Positions 42,974 through 51,214 of a stretch of 64,000 nt of DNA are shown here, piece after piece (position 1 is the first letter of the stretch; each line of letters opens with the position of its first letter). The stretch covers positions 1 through 64,000 of the forward strand of contig NZ_JAACYW010000010.1 in assembly GCF_015356825.1 (NCBI RefSeq), given 5' to 3'. The translations under genes and the position numbers were made by a program. Origin of the DNA: Catenulispora rubra (GTDB lineage Bacteria; Actinomycetota; Actinomycetes; Streptomycetales; Catenulisporaceae). The notes beneath the pieces are model-generated. The model was not told the origin of the DNA, searched no databases, and was given only the letters and a program-made list of their open reading frames with translations.

Positions 42974-44167
42974 TCAGCCGACCGGCCAACCGACCAAGGC
43001 AGCTCCGACGCCGAGCACGCCGGCGCCGACCAACGTACTGACGACACCGCGCCGGGCCGCCAGGAGCCAGGCCGCGGCGGTGGCGAGGATCCCGAACTGC
43101 CACAGGTGCTGCAGTGCGGCGGCCAGGGGGATCGCGGATCCGGCGATGGCGCCGATCACCGTCGGTCCGGCACCGGTGAGGAAGGATTGGACCCGTTCGC
43201 TGGTACGCAGCCGGTCGAAACGCGCGGCGCCGCCGATGACGAACAGGAACGACGGGCCGAAGGCGACCAGCGCCGCCAGCACTCCGCCGCCGACGCCCGC
43301 GGCGGCGTAGCCCACCACCGCGACGGTCTGCACCACCGGCCCGGGGGTGATCTGCCCGAGGGCCACGGCGTTGAGGAACTGCGCGTCGCTCATCCAGTGG
43401 TAGGTGTGGACGGCGTCATGCTGCATCAGGGGGATGATGACGAATCCGCCGCCGTAGGACAGGGCGCCGACTTTGAACGCCACCCATGCCAACGCCAGGA
43501 GCCCGCCGGCTGCCGGGACCGCCGCGGCCAGCGGAAGGGGCATGAAGCTCCGGGTGGTGCGTGGCCCGGCCCGGCCCGTGCGGACAGCCACTTCCAACAG
43601 GCCGGTACCGATCATCACCACCACCAGCCAGGGACCGATCAGGGCTGCGGCGATCGCACCGGCGGCGGCGTAGAAGACCCAACGGGTCCGGTCCGGCTTG
43701 GCTGTGCCGACCCGCTTCCAGCTGCCCGGTACCAAACCCCACGCGGCGTGCACGGCCACGACGGCCACCGCCGCACCGGCGCCGGCGGCCGCGCCGCGCA
43801 CCACAAGCGGCGGATGCCCGGCCAGGAACAACGCCGCCAACGCGAGGATCAACGTCAGGCCGGGGACGATGAAACAGATACCGCCGACGATCGCACCGAC
43901 GGTGCCGCGCAGCCGCCATGCCGTGTACATCGCCAGCTGCGTGGACGCCGGCCCGGGCAGCAGGTTGGTCGCTGCGATGCCGTCCTCGAAGTCGGTCTCG
44001 GTCAGCCATTTGCGGCGCTTGACGCACAGGTCACGCAGTAGCGCGATGTGTGCGGGCGGGCCGCCGAAGCCGATGCAGCCGATGCGTCCCCACTCGCGGG
44101 CGATGGTGGCCAGGCCGACTGGTCGGCCGTCACCCTGGCCTGGCGCGGCCTCCGCAAGGTTCGCCAC
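42974..44167 (-). CDS. chrA: Chromate efflux transporter ChrA
   Basis: The 397-residue protein has two CHR domains. The first carries FGGPPAHIALLRDLCVKRRK and LPGPASTQLAMYTAWRLRG; the second carries GGGFVIIPLMQHDAVHTYHW and GQITPGPVVQTVAVVGY. This is the long two-domain form of the chromate ion transporter, which expels chromate and confers resistance. The start is GTG at 44167. It is divergent from the small membrane gene at 44226 with 58 bp between. Confidence 0.92.
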   Translation of the reverse strand: MANLAEAAPGQGDGRPVGLATIAREWGRIGCIGFGGPPAHIALLRDLCVKRRKWLTETDFEDGIAATNLLPGPASTQLAMYTAWRLRGTVGAIVGGICFIVPGLTLILALAALFLAGHPPLVVRGAAAGAGAAVAVVAVHAAWGLVPGSWKRVGTAKPDRTRWVFYAAAGAIAAALIGPWLVVVMIGTGLLEVAVRTGRAGPRTTRSFMPLPLAAAVPAAGGLLALAWVAFKVGALSYGGGFVIIPLMQHDAVHTYHWMSDAQFLNAVALGQITPGPVVQTVAVVGYAAAGVGGGVLAALVAFGPSFLFVIGGAARFDRLRTSERVQSFLTGAGPTVIGAIAGSAIPLAAALQHLWQFGILATAAAWLLAARRGVVSTLVGAGVLGVGAALVGWPVG

Positions 44168-44225
44168 GCCTGAAGCTCCTGACTACCTGCCCGATCGCGG
44201 CCTCGATTTCGGGTCACCATAACTT

Positions 44226-44507
44226 ATGGCCGAGGCCGGCCAGTGTCTCGGCAGGAGCGTTCGCTCGCCGAGTGCGACGGTGCTGGTACAGATCAGCGCG
44301 GCGCTGTGCATCCTCGCGGCGTTCACCCTGAACCAGCTCGGAAAGGCCGACCAGAAGTCGCTCGGCTACCTGGTGCTCAACGCCGCGGGGTCCGGGGCGC
44401 TGAGCGAGATCGCGGTCGCGCAGCACCAGTGGGGATTCACGATGCTCGAAGGCGTCTGGTGCGTCGTCTCCCTGGTCAGCCTGCTGCACAGCCGGGTCGG
44501 GCGCTGA
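44226..44507 (+). CDS. CBU_0592-type small membrane protein
   Basis: The 93-residue protein has three hydrophobic segments (VLVQISAALCILAAFTLNQL, LGYLVLNAAGSGALSEIAVA, FTMLEGVWCVVSLVSLL). This matches the CBU_0592 family of small membrane proteins of unknown function found in actinomycetes. It has no obvious operon partner. Confidence 0.75.
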   Translation: MAEAGQCLGRSVRSPSATVLVQISAALCILAAFTLNQLGKADQKSLGYLVLNAAGSGALSEIAVAQHQWGFTMLEGVWCVVSLVSLLHSRVGR

Positions 44508-44581
44508 CGGGTCGGCAGACGTCACCACGGCCGTGGCCGTACTCGTCTGACGCCGGGACGTCGGGACAACCGGGCCGCGCC

Positions 44582-45553
44582 TCAGATCCAGTCCTTGCGG
44601 CGGAACACGCCGAACAGGATCACGGACAGCCCTATGGTGACGCCGGTGGACGTCCAGAACCCGGTGTGCGTGCCGAAGCCGGGGTAGGGGACGTTCTGGC
44701 CGTAGAAACCGGTGACCGCGGTCGGGACCGCGATGATCGCGGCCCAGCTCGTGACCTGCTTCATGATGACGTTCAGCCGGTTGGAGCGGATCGTCAGGTG
44801 CGTCTCGAAGACCGCGGTGATCAGGTCGCGCAGCGACTCGGTCCACTCGGTGGCGCGCAGGACGTGGTCGTAGACGTCCTGGAAGTACGGCACTATCTCG
44901 GGGTCGACGATGTGCAGGTCGCGGCGCAGGACGGCGTTGACGACCTCGCGCATCGGCATGACGACCCGGCGCAGGGCGACCAGGGACTTGCGCAGCTCGA
45001 AGGTGCGCCGCTGCATCTCGCTGTCCTTCGGGTCGCCGTCGAACAGCTGCTCCTCCAGCGCCTCGATCTGGGTGTCGAGGGTCTGGACGGCTTCGAAGTG
45101 CGTGTCGACGACGAAGTCCAGCAGCCCGTACAGCAGGAATCCGACGCCGTACTTGACCAGGTCCGGGGAGGAGTCCCAGCGCTCGACGACCTTGTCGATC
45201 CGGAAGCCCTCGGTCTTGCGGACGGTCACCAGGGCGCCGGTGGTGATGAACGCGGCGACCTCGTGCTTGACCAGCTGCCCGGAGACCTCGTCCAGGTCGA
45301 CGGCGTACGCGGTCAGGAACAGGTGGCTGGCGTAGCGGTCGAGTTTGGGCCGCTGGTGCTCGTGGACGGCGTCCTCCACCGCCAGCGGGTGCAGGCCGAG
45401 TTCCTCGCTGATCGCGGCCAGGTCTTCCTCGGTGGGCTCGCACAGGTCGAACCACACCACGGAGGACGGATCGGCAAGGTGTTCGGAGATCTGCGTGGGA
45501 TCGAAGTTCTCGGCTTCCAGCACGCCGTTGCGGTACAGGCGGGTCCGTGACAT
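44582..45553 (-). CDS. corA: CorA-type divalent cation transporter
   Basis: The 323-residue protein has the soluble CorA N-terminal domain (VVWFDLCEPTEEDLAAISEE), the long stalk helix and two C-terminal membrane helices. The pore motif usually read Y-G-M-N is Y-G-Q-N here (TGFYGQNVPYPG). The C-terminus is basic (RRKDWI). The start is ATG at 45553; the frame stays open far upstream but without protein character. CorA proteins take up Mg2+ or Co2+/Ni2+, and the GQN form may change selectivity. Confidence 0.88.
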   Translation of the reverse strand: MSRTRLYRNGVLEAENFDPTQISEHLADPSSVVWFDLCEPTEEDLAAISEELGLHPLAVEDAVHEHQRPKLDRYASHLFLTAYAVDLDEVSGQLVKHEVAAFITTGALVTVRKTEGFRIDKVVERWDSSPDLVKYGVGFLLYGLLDFVVDTHFEAVQTLDTQIEALEEQLFDGDPKDSEMQRRTFELRKSLVALRRVVMPMREVVNAVLRRDLHIVDPEIVPYFQDVYDHVLRATEWTESLRDLITAVFETHLTIRSNRLNVIMKQVTSWAAIIAVPTAVTGFYGQNVPYPGFGTHTGFWTSTGVTIGLSVILFGVFRRKDWI

Positions 45554-45663
45554 GGGCGTCAGCCTAACCCGGCGCCGAGACGGCGCCGCGTGACAGATCA
45601 GCACGTGGTCGCCAGGCGTCGCCGCACACGGCACGGTCCGGCCAAGAATCACAAACCCGCCGC

Positions 45664-46149
45664 TCACGTCTCGCGTGCCCAGAAGGATCTGCGAATCCGG
45701 CATAGATCGATCTTGGCGGAGCGGCTCCTGGGGGAAAGCGGCAACTCGGCCCCGGACGACGTGACCGCCGAACGGTTGCCGTCGCGGGCGACGAAGGCCC
45801 ACGAGGTCACCTCGAGAATTGACACCTCGGCGGACTCGCCCTGGGGGATCGATGCATCGAAGGCGCGAGTGCTGGCGCGTCGACGGGAAGCCGTTCGACG
45901 CTGTCGATTGCGGAGTCTGTGGTCGGCCAGCGATGCCACCCATCCCCGAGGGCAGATCGTCGACTGGGGTGAGGTGACGACAGCGATCCCACCTCCGACC
46001 GGAAACTCGACGGGCGCGGCGGCGCAGTGCGTCCACAGCGCGCGGGCCCGGGCGGTGAGATCGTCGATGAGGTCGTCCACAGCCTTGATCATGCCGCGCC
46101 AGGCCGAGCTGCACGCGTCGACGAGGGACTCCCAACGTGATCCAAGCAT
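45664..46149 (-). pseudogene. GNAT-type acetyltransferase remnant
   Basis: Starting at ATG 46149 the minus strand gives LGSRWESLVDACSSAW and VGGGIAVVTSPQSTICPRGW. A second frame gives AIDSVERLPVDAPALAPS. The first frame later gives AEVSILEVTSWAFVARDGN. Read together these follow the pattern of actinomycete GNAT proteins with an N-terminal extension (CPPGW, VERLP, EITSPAFVVRDG). At least two frameshifts separate the pieces and the acetyl-CoA binding half is missing. Recognition is by pattern only and is tentative. Confidence 0.4.
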
Positions 46150-46347
46150 CGGCGCCCGAGATTCGCACGGCTCGCAGGCGTCGCTCGTGAGAGCTGTCGC
46201 GGTGTGGGCCGATGGCGGTCGATAGGCGTGTGTGACCTGTGGGCGATCGCCCTGCGCGTGCTTGGATCGCGTTGGAGACGGCTTCGGAATCGTCGCGTGG
46301 TGCTGTGCTGTGCCCATGAGCGGACACATGTGCCGGCGGGCCGCGCG

Positions 46348-46437
46348 GTGAGCGCCGGTAACGTCGTCGGGCTGATTGTCGCGGTCGGTCTGGTCCTCTA
46401 TCTCGTGCTGGCCGTCCGATATCCGGGGAAGTTCTGA
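46348..46437 (+). CDS. Orphan second KdpF-like peptide
   Basis: The 29-residue single-helix peptide VSAGNVVGLIVAVGLVLYLV ending VRYPGKF closely matches KdpF, the small stabilising subunit of the K+-transporting Kdp ATPase; compare MSAENIIGLIV...LPEKF at 51125. It starts with GTG and has only a weak ribosome binding site. No kdpA follows; the next 220 bp hold no recognisable gene. It lies 4.7 kb from the complete kdp operon. It is either a relic of a second kdp operon or a free-standing peptide. Confidence 0.65.
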   Translation: MSAGNVVGLIVAVGLVLYLVLAVRYPGKF

Positions 46438-46660
46438 TGGATCTCCAGACCACTGATATATCGGGTCCGCGATACCAGCTGGCGGTCCGGCGTGTGCTGT
46501 GCCGCTACGGCACGATCGCCGGGCCCTGCGATCCACCGGTGGACCGGATGCATTGATCCTCACTGCTCACTCATTGGCCCCATATGCCCTCCTCGCAATG
46601 TTTGTCACGAACGTGTATTGCGGTTACCGTCCGCGTCAAACGGACACTTCTGGAGGCATC

Positions 46661-47323
46661 GTGGAGGTCGTTCTTCCAGTCATCGGATACCTGTCCCTGG
46701 TCACGCTGATCGTGGCGAGCCCGCGGATCGGCCCGCGCCGCACGCGCAGACAGGCGACCGCAGTCGCCGAAGCCCTGTGCGGCACGTACGGATTCGTGGC
46801 AGCGCCGGGCGTGGACCATGTCCTGCGCGTCACGACGGCACCGCCTTTCCACTACGGCTCCGACCATCGGTTCGAAGACGTCGTCACCGGCGAGATCGGT
46901 GGCCTGCCTGTCACCTCGGCGACGTACGTCTGCCGGTACAACGGCTCCCCGCACCTGTACGGCGTCGCGGCGGTCACCATGCCCGGGCCGGGAGTGCCGG
47001 AGCGGATCGAGATCCGGTCCGAGCCGGTCTTCGAAAGCGCGTGGGCCATCGACGCCCCGCCGAAGGGGCGGGCGCGCACCGGCCGGCCCGACATTGATGC
47101 CGCGTTCGAGCTGTATCTGCCCGACCGGGGCGAGAAGGCCGACGGCCTGCTCACCGAGGACAGCGTCAGCGCGCTGCTACACGTCTCGGAGCGGCCCAGC
47201 CTGCGCGTGGAGGGCCGGCAACTGCTGGTGTGGCGCCGCGACGGGTGGTCTTCCCCTGACGCCCTCATCCAGGCGGTGACTGCCGCGACCGGGTTGGCCG
47301 ACCGCATGCGCCTCGTGGGCTGA
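46661..47323 (+). CDS. Membrane-anchored protein of unknown function
   Basis: The 220-residue protein starts with GTG after TGGAGG. It has one N-terminal membrane helix (VVLPVIGYLSLVTLIVASPR), then a basic stretch and a soluble domain with GSDHRFEDVVTGEIGGLPVT, resembling proteins that measure or modify surface charge but not clearly any family. The frame is open further upstream without a good start. It stands alone between the orphan kdpF and the convergent DUF4118 gene. Confidence 0.7.
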   Translation: MEVVLPVIGYLSLVTLIVASPRIGPRRTRRQATAVAEALCGTYGFVAAPGVDHVLRVTTAPPFHYGSDHRFEDVVTGEIGGLPVTSATYVCRYNGSPHLYGVAAVTMPGPGVPERIEIRSEPVFESAWAIDAPPKGRARTGRPDIDAAFELYLPDRGEKADGLLTEDSVSALLHVSERPSLRVEGRQLLVWRRDGWSSPDALIQAVTAATGLADRMRLVG

Positions 47324-47423
47324 CAGCTTGGCTGTCAGACGCGGCTTGCCCGCGGTTGCGTTCCCGCGCCGCGCTGATCTGGGAATCGCGCGGCGCGGAT
47401 CGTATCCGGCGGATCTCTTCCTG

Positions 47424-48212
47424 CTATGCGCGGGCCACCGGTCCGCGTCGATTCGACCGGCTCCCAAGCGAGGGCTCCTGCTGCGCGAAAGCCATGCCGA
47501 CCTGCGTAGCGAGCATCGCAGCGACCTGACGAGCCTGCAGCGACGGCGCGGTCCCGGGGGCCGGTGTGAGCATGAACCTGCCGAAGACCGTGCCCCCGGA
47601 GCCGGTACGCAACTCGATGTCCTGGTCGGGGAAACCGTGCTCGTCGATGTTCCAGCGTGTCTCGCCCCAGGACATCGTGCCATCCGGTTCGAGCTGTGGT
47701 GGGCGGCCCAGGAGCTGTCCTGGCTCGAAGCGGATGTCCCGCAAGCCGAGCAGCGTCACCAGCTGAGTCCCCACCTGTTCGGCGACTTCGTGGGGATCGC
47801 GGCCGGCGGCGACGAGCCGGATCGTCGAACGCAGTTCACTGAGATAGGCGGTGTCGTAGATGACGGTGCGCCGGGCGTGCCGGGCCCGTATCGCGAGTTC
47901 GCTGACCGCGACGCCGACGGCGAGCAGCAGAACCGTTGTCTCGATGTCTGTGCTGCGGGTGATGGTGAACCGTTCATAAGGCGTCGTCCAGAAGAAGTCG
48001 TACCAGAGCGCAGCCGATATGGCTGTGAGGATTCCCGCTGTGCGATGGCCGTTCGCGGCGACCGCCACGATGGCCACGACGAGAAGAAGCGCGACGTCGG
48101 TGTTGGCCAGCGACGACCGCCATGGCAGGAGCACCGCCGCCAGCGCGGGCGGCAGCGCCACGGCGGCGAGCATCGCCCACCGGTCGCGGTGAACACGGCC
48201 GAAGTACTTCAT
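47424..48212 (-). CDS. DUF4118 membrane protein, KdpD-sensor-like
   Basis: The 262-residue protein has an N-terminal block of three to four membrane helices of DUF4118 type (VALLLVVAIVAVAANGHRTA, then AALWYDFFWTTPYERFTI), the same fold as the KdpD membrane sensor. A coiled linker and a GAF-like region follow. There is no kinase domain. It lies 65 bp downstream of kdpD on the same strand, so it is likely co-transcribed. It could modulate KdpD by pairing with its membrane part. Confidence 0.8.
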   Translation of the reverse strand: MKYFGRVHRDRWAMLAAVALPPALAAVLLPWRSSLANTDVALLLVVAIVAVAANGHRTAGILTAISAALWYDFFWTTPYERFTITRSTDIETTVLLLAVGVAVSELAIRARHARRTVIYDTAYLSELRSTIRLVAAGRDPHEVAEQVGTQLVTLLGLRDIRFEPGQLLGRPPQLEPDGTMSWGETRWNIDEHGFPDQDIELRTGSGGTVFGRFMLTPAPGTAPSLQARQVAAMLATQVGMAFAQQEPSLGSRSNRRGPVARA

Positions 48213-48277
48213 ACCTCCTGTGTACCGCTGTCCGCGGTCGGCAGCTGTTTGGATCGCGTGTGCGTTTCGGGCGCTGG

Positions 48278-50866
48278 CTACGCCTGCGAAGGCTCAGGTT
48301 CGATCGACCTCGGCAGCGTGATCACCATGGTCAGCCCGCCGCCGGGCGTCTCCTCCGGGATGAGCGTCCCCGACATCGCCTCGACCAGCCCGCGGGACAG
48401 CGCCAGGCCGAGGCCGATCCCAGTGGTGTTGTCGCGGTCGCCGAGGCGCTGGAACGGGGTGAAGATCCGTCCGAAGTCCTGGGGCGGGATGCCGGGGCCG
48501 CGGTCGATGACCCGCAGGTCGACGGTGTCGCCGAGAGTGCTGGCGGTCACCGTGACCGGGTGGTGGTCGGTGCCGTGTTTCAGGGCGTTGGCGATGAGGT
48601 TGGCCACGGCCCGCTCCAGCAGCACCGGGTCGGCGCTGACCTCGGGGACGGTCTCGAAGCCGCCGAGCGTGATCCGGTGCCGGTCGATGCCGCTCAGACT
48701 GCCCATCGCCGCCTCGGTGACGTCCTCGACGTTGGTCGGCTCCAGATTCAGGGTCAAGGCGCCGGCCTGTAGCCGGCTCATGTCCAGCAGGTTGTCCACC
48801 AGGCGGGTCAGCTGGTCCAACGACTCGTCGGCGCTGCTGAGCAGCTCTGCCCGGTCGTCGGCCGGCAGGTCGATCGACGTGTTCTGCAGCCCGGTGACGG
48901 CTAACTTGGCGGTGGCCAGGGGAGTGCGAAGGTCGTGCGAGACCGCCGCGAGCAGCGCCGTGCGCATCTTGTCGGCCTCGGCCAACGGTACGGCCTGCGC
49001 GGCCTGGCGGGCCAGCCTCGATCGTTCCAGCGCCACCGCGGTCTGCGCGGCGAACGCTGTGAGGACCCGCTGGTCGGTCGCCGGCAGCGTGCGTCCGGTC
49101 AGCGCGAGCATGGTGTCCGGCCCGGCGCTGACCAGCACGTCGGCCTCGCCGGGGGTGCGGCACGGCATGGCGCCGGTCGTCGAGGTCGCCGCGACCAGCC
49201 GCCACGCGTCCGGGTCGTCCTGCTCGTCGGGACGCGGCGGCAGCGAGGGGTCGGCACGCTCCAGCAGCGCCGCCGACTCCATCCCGAACGTCTCCCGGAA
49301 CCGTCCCAGCAGCGCGCCGATCGCCTCGTCCCCGCGCAGCACCGACACCGCGAGCTCGGAAAGGGTCTCGGCCTCGGCGGAAGCCTTGGCGGCCCGGCGG
49401 GACTGCCTGGCCGCCAGATCCACGACCGAGGCGACGGTCAGACCCACCACGACGAAGACCACCAGGGCGATGACGTTGTTGCCCGCGGCGATGGTGAGTT
49501 CATAGAAGGGCGGGATGAAGTAGTAGTTGAGCAGCAGCGAGGCCGTGACCGAGGTGAACAGCGCGGAGAACAGGCCGCCGAGCCGCGCCACCAGCACCAC
49601 CCCGCTGAGCATGATCATGGAGTCGCTGACCAGGTTCAGCCGGGTCCGCAGGTTCGCGAGCACCAACGTCAGTACGAAAGGCAGGATCAGGCCGAACAGC
49701 GGCGCGGCCCAGCGCCTGCCGTCCTGCGGCAGGCGAAGGGCCCGGCGCAGCAGGGCGAAGTGACCAGCGTCGGCTGCGGAGCGTTCGTGCGTGACCATGT
49801 GCACGTCGATGTCGCCGGACTGCTGCACCACGGTCTCGCCGATGCCGTAGCCGCCCAGGAACCGCTCCAGCCGGCCCCGGCTGGACACGCCGAGCACGAG
49901 CTGGGTGGCGTGCTCGGCACGCGCGAACTGCAGCAGGGCCTCGGGGATGTCGTCGCCGACCACCGAGTGGAAGGTGCCGCCGAGGGATTCGACCAGGGCC
50001 CGCTGTTCGGCCAGCGACTTCGGTGAGGCCTCGGTGAGTCCGTCGGAGCGGGCCACGTGCACGGCGAGCAGGTCGGAGGCCTTGGCGCCGACTCTCTGGG
50101 CGATGCGGGCCGCCCGGCGGATCAACGTCGGGCCCTCCGGCCCGCCGGTCAGCGCGACCACCACCCGCTCGCGGGTCTCCCAGACCTTGTCGATGCCGTG
50201 CTGGTCGCGGTAGCGCTGCAGGCCCTCATCGACCCGGCCGGCCACCCACAGCAGCGCCAGCTCGCGCAGCGCGCCGAGGTTGCCGGGGCGGAAGTAGTTC
50301 GACAGCGCGGCGTCGATCTTGTCCGGCTTGTAGATGTTGCCGTGCGCCATCCGGCGGCGCAGCGCCTCAGGAGTCTGGTCCACCAGTTCGATCTGGTCGG
50401 CCGAGCGGACCACCTCGTCGGGGACTGTCTCGCGCTGCGGCACGCCGGTGATCTTCTGCACCACGTCGTTCAGCGATTCCAGGTGCTGCACGTTGACCGT
50501 GGTGAGGACGTCGATGCCGGCGTCGAGCAGTTCCTCGACGTCCTGCCAGCGCTTGGCGTTGCGCGAGCCGGGGATGTTGGTGTGTGCGAGCTCGTCGACG
50601 ACCGCCACCTGAGGGTGGCGTGCCAGCACGGCGTCGACGTCCATCTCGGTGAAGGTGGTCCCGCGGTATTCGATCGTCTTGCGGGGGATCACCTCCACGC
50701 CGTCGAGCATCGCCTGGGTGTGCGGCCGGTCGTGGGTCTCCACGAACCCGATGACGACGTCGGCGCCGCGTTCGGCGCGCCGCCGGGCCTCGTCGAGCAT
50801 GTGGTAGGTCTTGCCGACTCCTGGCGCCGCGCCCAGGTAGACCCGCAGTCTGCCGCGCCCGCCCAT
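48278..50866 (-). CDS. kdpD: Sensor histidine kinase KdpD
   Basis: The 862-residue protein has the full KdpD order: N-terminal KdpD domain with Walker A GAAPGVGKTYHML and FVETHDRPHT, a USP-like domain (about 250-370), four membrane helices (about 395-495), a GAF region, the HisKA box AVSHDLRTPLATAKLAV near 645, and a HATPase domain with IANALKHG, DRGPGIP and GIGLGLAL. KdpD senses K+ limitation or turgor and phosphorylates KdpE. It is divergent from the kdpF operon; its KdpE-type partner lies about 9 kb away at 59948. Confidence 0.95.
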   Translation of the reverse strand: MGGRGRLRVYLGAAPGVGKTYHMLDEARRRAERGADVVIGFVETHDRPHTQAMLDGVEVIPRKTIEYRGTTFTEMDVDAVLARHPQVAVVDELAHTNIPGSRNAKRWQDVEELLDAGIDVLTTVNVQHLESLNDVVQKITGVPQRETVPDEVVRSADQIELVDQTPEALRRRMAHGNIYKPDKIDAALSNYFRPGNLGALRELALLWVAGRVDEGLQRYRDQHGIDKVWETRERVVVALTGGPEGPTLIRRAARIAQRVGAKASDLLAVHVARSDGLTEASPKSLAEQRALVESLGGTFHSVVGDDIPEALLQFARAEHATQLVLGVSSRGRLERFLGGYGIGETVVQQSGDIDVHMVTHERSAADAGHFALLRRALRLPQDGRRWAAPLFGLILPFVLTLVLANLRTRLNLVSDSMIMLSGVVLVARLGGLFSALFTSVTASLLLNYYFIPPFYELTIAAGNNVIALVVFVVVGLTVASVVDLAARQSRRAAKASAEAETLSELAVSVLRGDEAIGALLGRFRETFGMESAALLERADPSLPPRPDEQDDPDAWRLVAATSTTGAMPCRTPGEADVLVSAGPDTMLALTGRTLPATDQRVLTAFAAQTAVALERSRLARQAAQAVPLAEADKMRTALLAAVSHDLRTPLATAKLAVTGLQNTSIDLPADDRAELLSSADESLDQLTRLVDNLLDMSRLQAGALTLNLEPTNVEDVTEAAMGSLSGIDRHRITLGGFETVPEVSADPVLLERAVANLIANALKHGTDHHPVTVTASTLGDTVDLRVIDRGPGIPPQDFGRIFTPFQRLGDRDNTTGIGLGLALSRGLVEAMSGTLIPEETPGGGLTMVITLPRSIEPEPSQA

Positions 50867-50958
50867 CTCGCCTCCGTCTCGGAATCGATCCTGTCACGGT
50901 TCTCCCAAGGTGCACTCCCATCAGCCGTTTGGACGCCGTGCGCAACGGCAGCGGGGGC

Positions 50959-50978
50959 GCTTGCATCCCGCTTGCGTC
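50959..50978. promoter_or_regulatory. Tandem GCTTGC(A/G)TC repeat before kdp operon
   Basis: GCTTGCATC at 50959-50967 and GCTTGCGTC at 50970-50978 are direct repeats spaced 11 bp, one helical turn, about 70 bp upstream of the first small gene of the kdp operon. A related pair lies before the KdpE-type gene. It is a candidate binding site for KdpE or another K+-responsive regulator. Inference from repetition only. Confidence 0.4.
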
Positions 50979-51045
50979 AGGTTGGGAGGGAACCTCTCCG
51001 GGATTCACTAGGCACGCCCTTTTCCCTCACACAAAGGAGCACCTG

Positions 51046-51135
51046 ATGGCCGACGTGATTTTCGTCGGGATCACGATCGCGTTCTTCGCCCTTCTCGCGT
51101 TGATCATCAAGGGGGTCGAGCGTCTTGAGCGCTGA
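51046..51135 (+). CDS. 29-residue membrane peptide upstream of kdpF
   Basis: ATG at 51046 with AAAGGAG at ideal spacing encodes MADVIFVGITIAFFALLALI ending IKGVERLER, a single membrane helix with a charged tail. It overlaps the start of kdpF by 11 bp, so it is translated first from the kdp transcript. Similar peptides precede kdpF in other actinomycetes, as far as I recall. It probably associates with the Kdp complex, but no function is known to me. Confidence 0.75.
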   Translation: MADVIFVGITIAFFALLALIIKGVERLER

Positions 51136-51214
51136 GAACATCATCGGCCTGATCGTGTCGGTCCTGCTGGTCGGCTATCTCATAGCGGCCCTGATCCTCC
51201 CGGAGAAGTTCTGA
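51125..51214 (+). CDS. kdpF: Kdp ATPase subunit KdpF
   Basis: TTG at 51125 starts a 29-residue single-helix peptide (MSAENIIGLIVSVLLVGYLI, ending ILPEKF), the typical KdpF sequence. KdpF stabilises the KdpABC complex in the membrane. It overlaps the upstream peptide gene by 11 bp and kdpA by one base (TGATG). Confidence 0.9.
   Translation: MSAENIIGLIVSVLLVGYLIAALILPEKF

Noticed and set aside
46438-46660. Remnant of kdpA after the orphan kdpF
   Set aside because: Three-frame reading shows none of the KdpA pore-loop motifs.
50867-51045. Riboswitch (c-di-AMP or other) before the kdp operon
   Set aside because: Only 180 bp and no recognisable conserved core; only short repeats and weak hairpins are visible.
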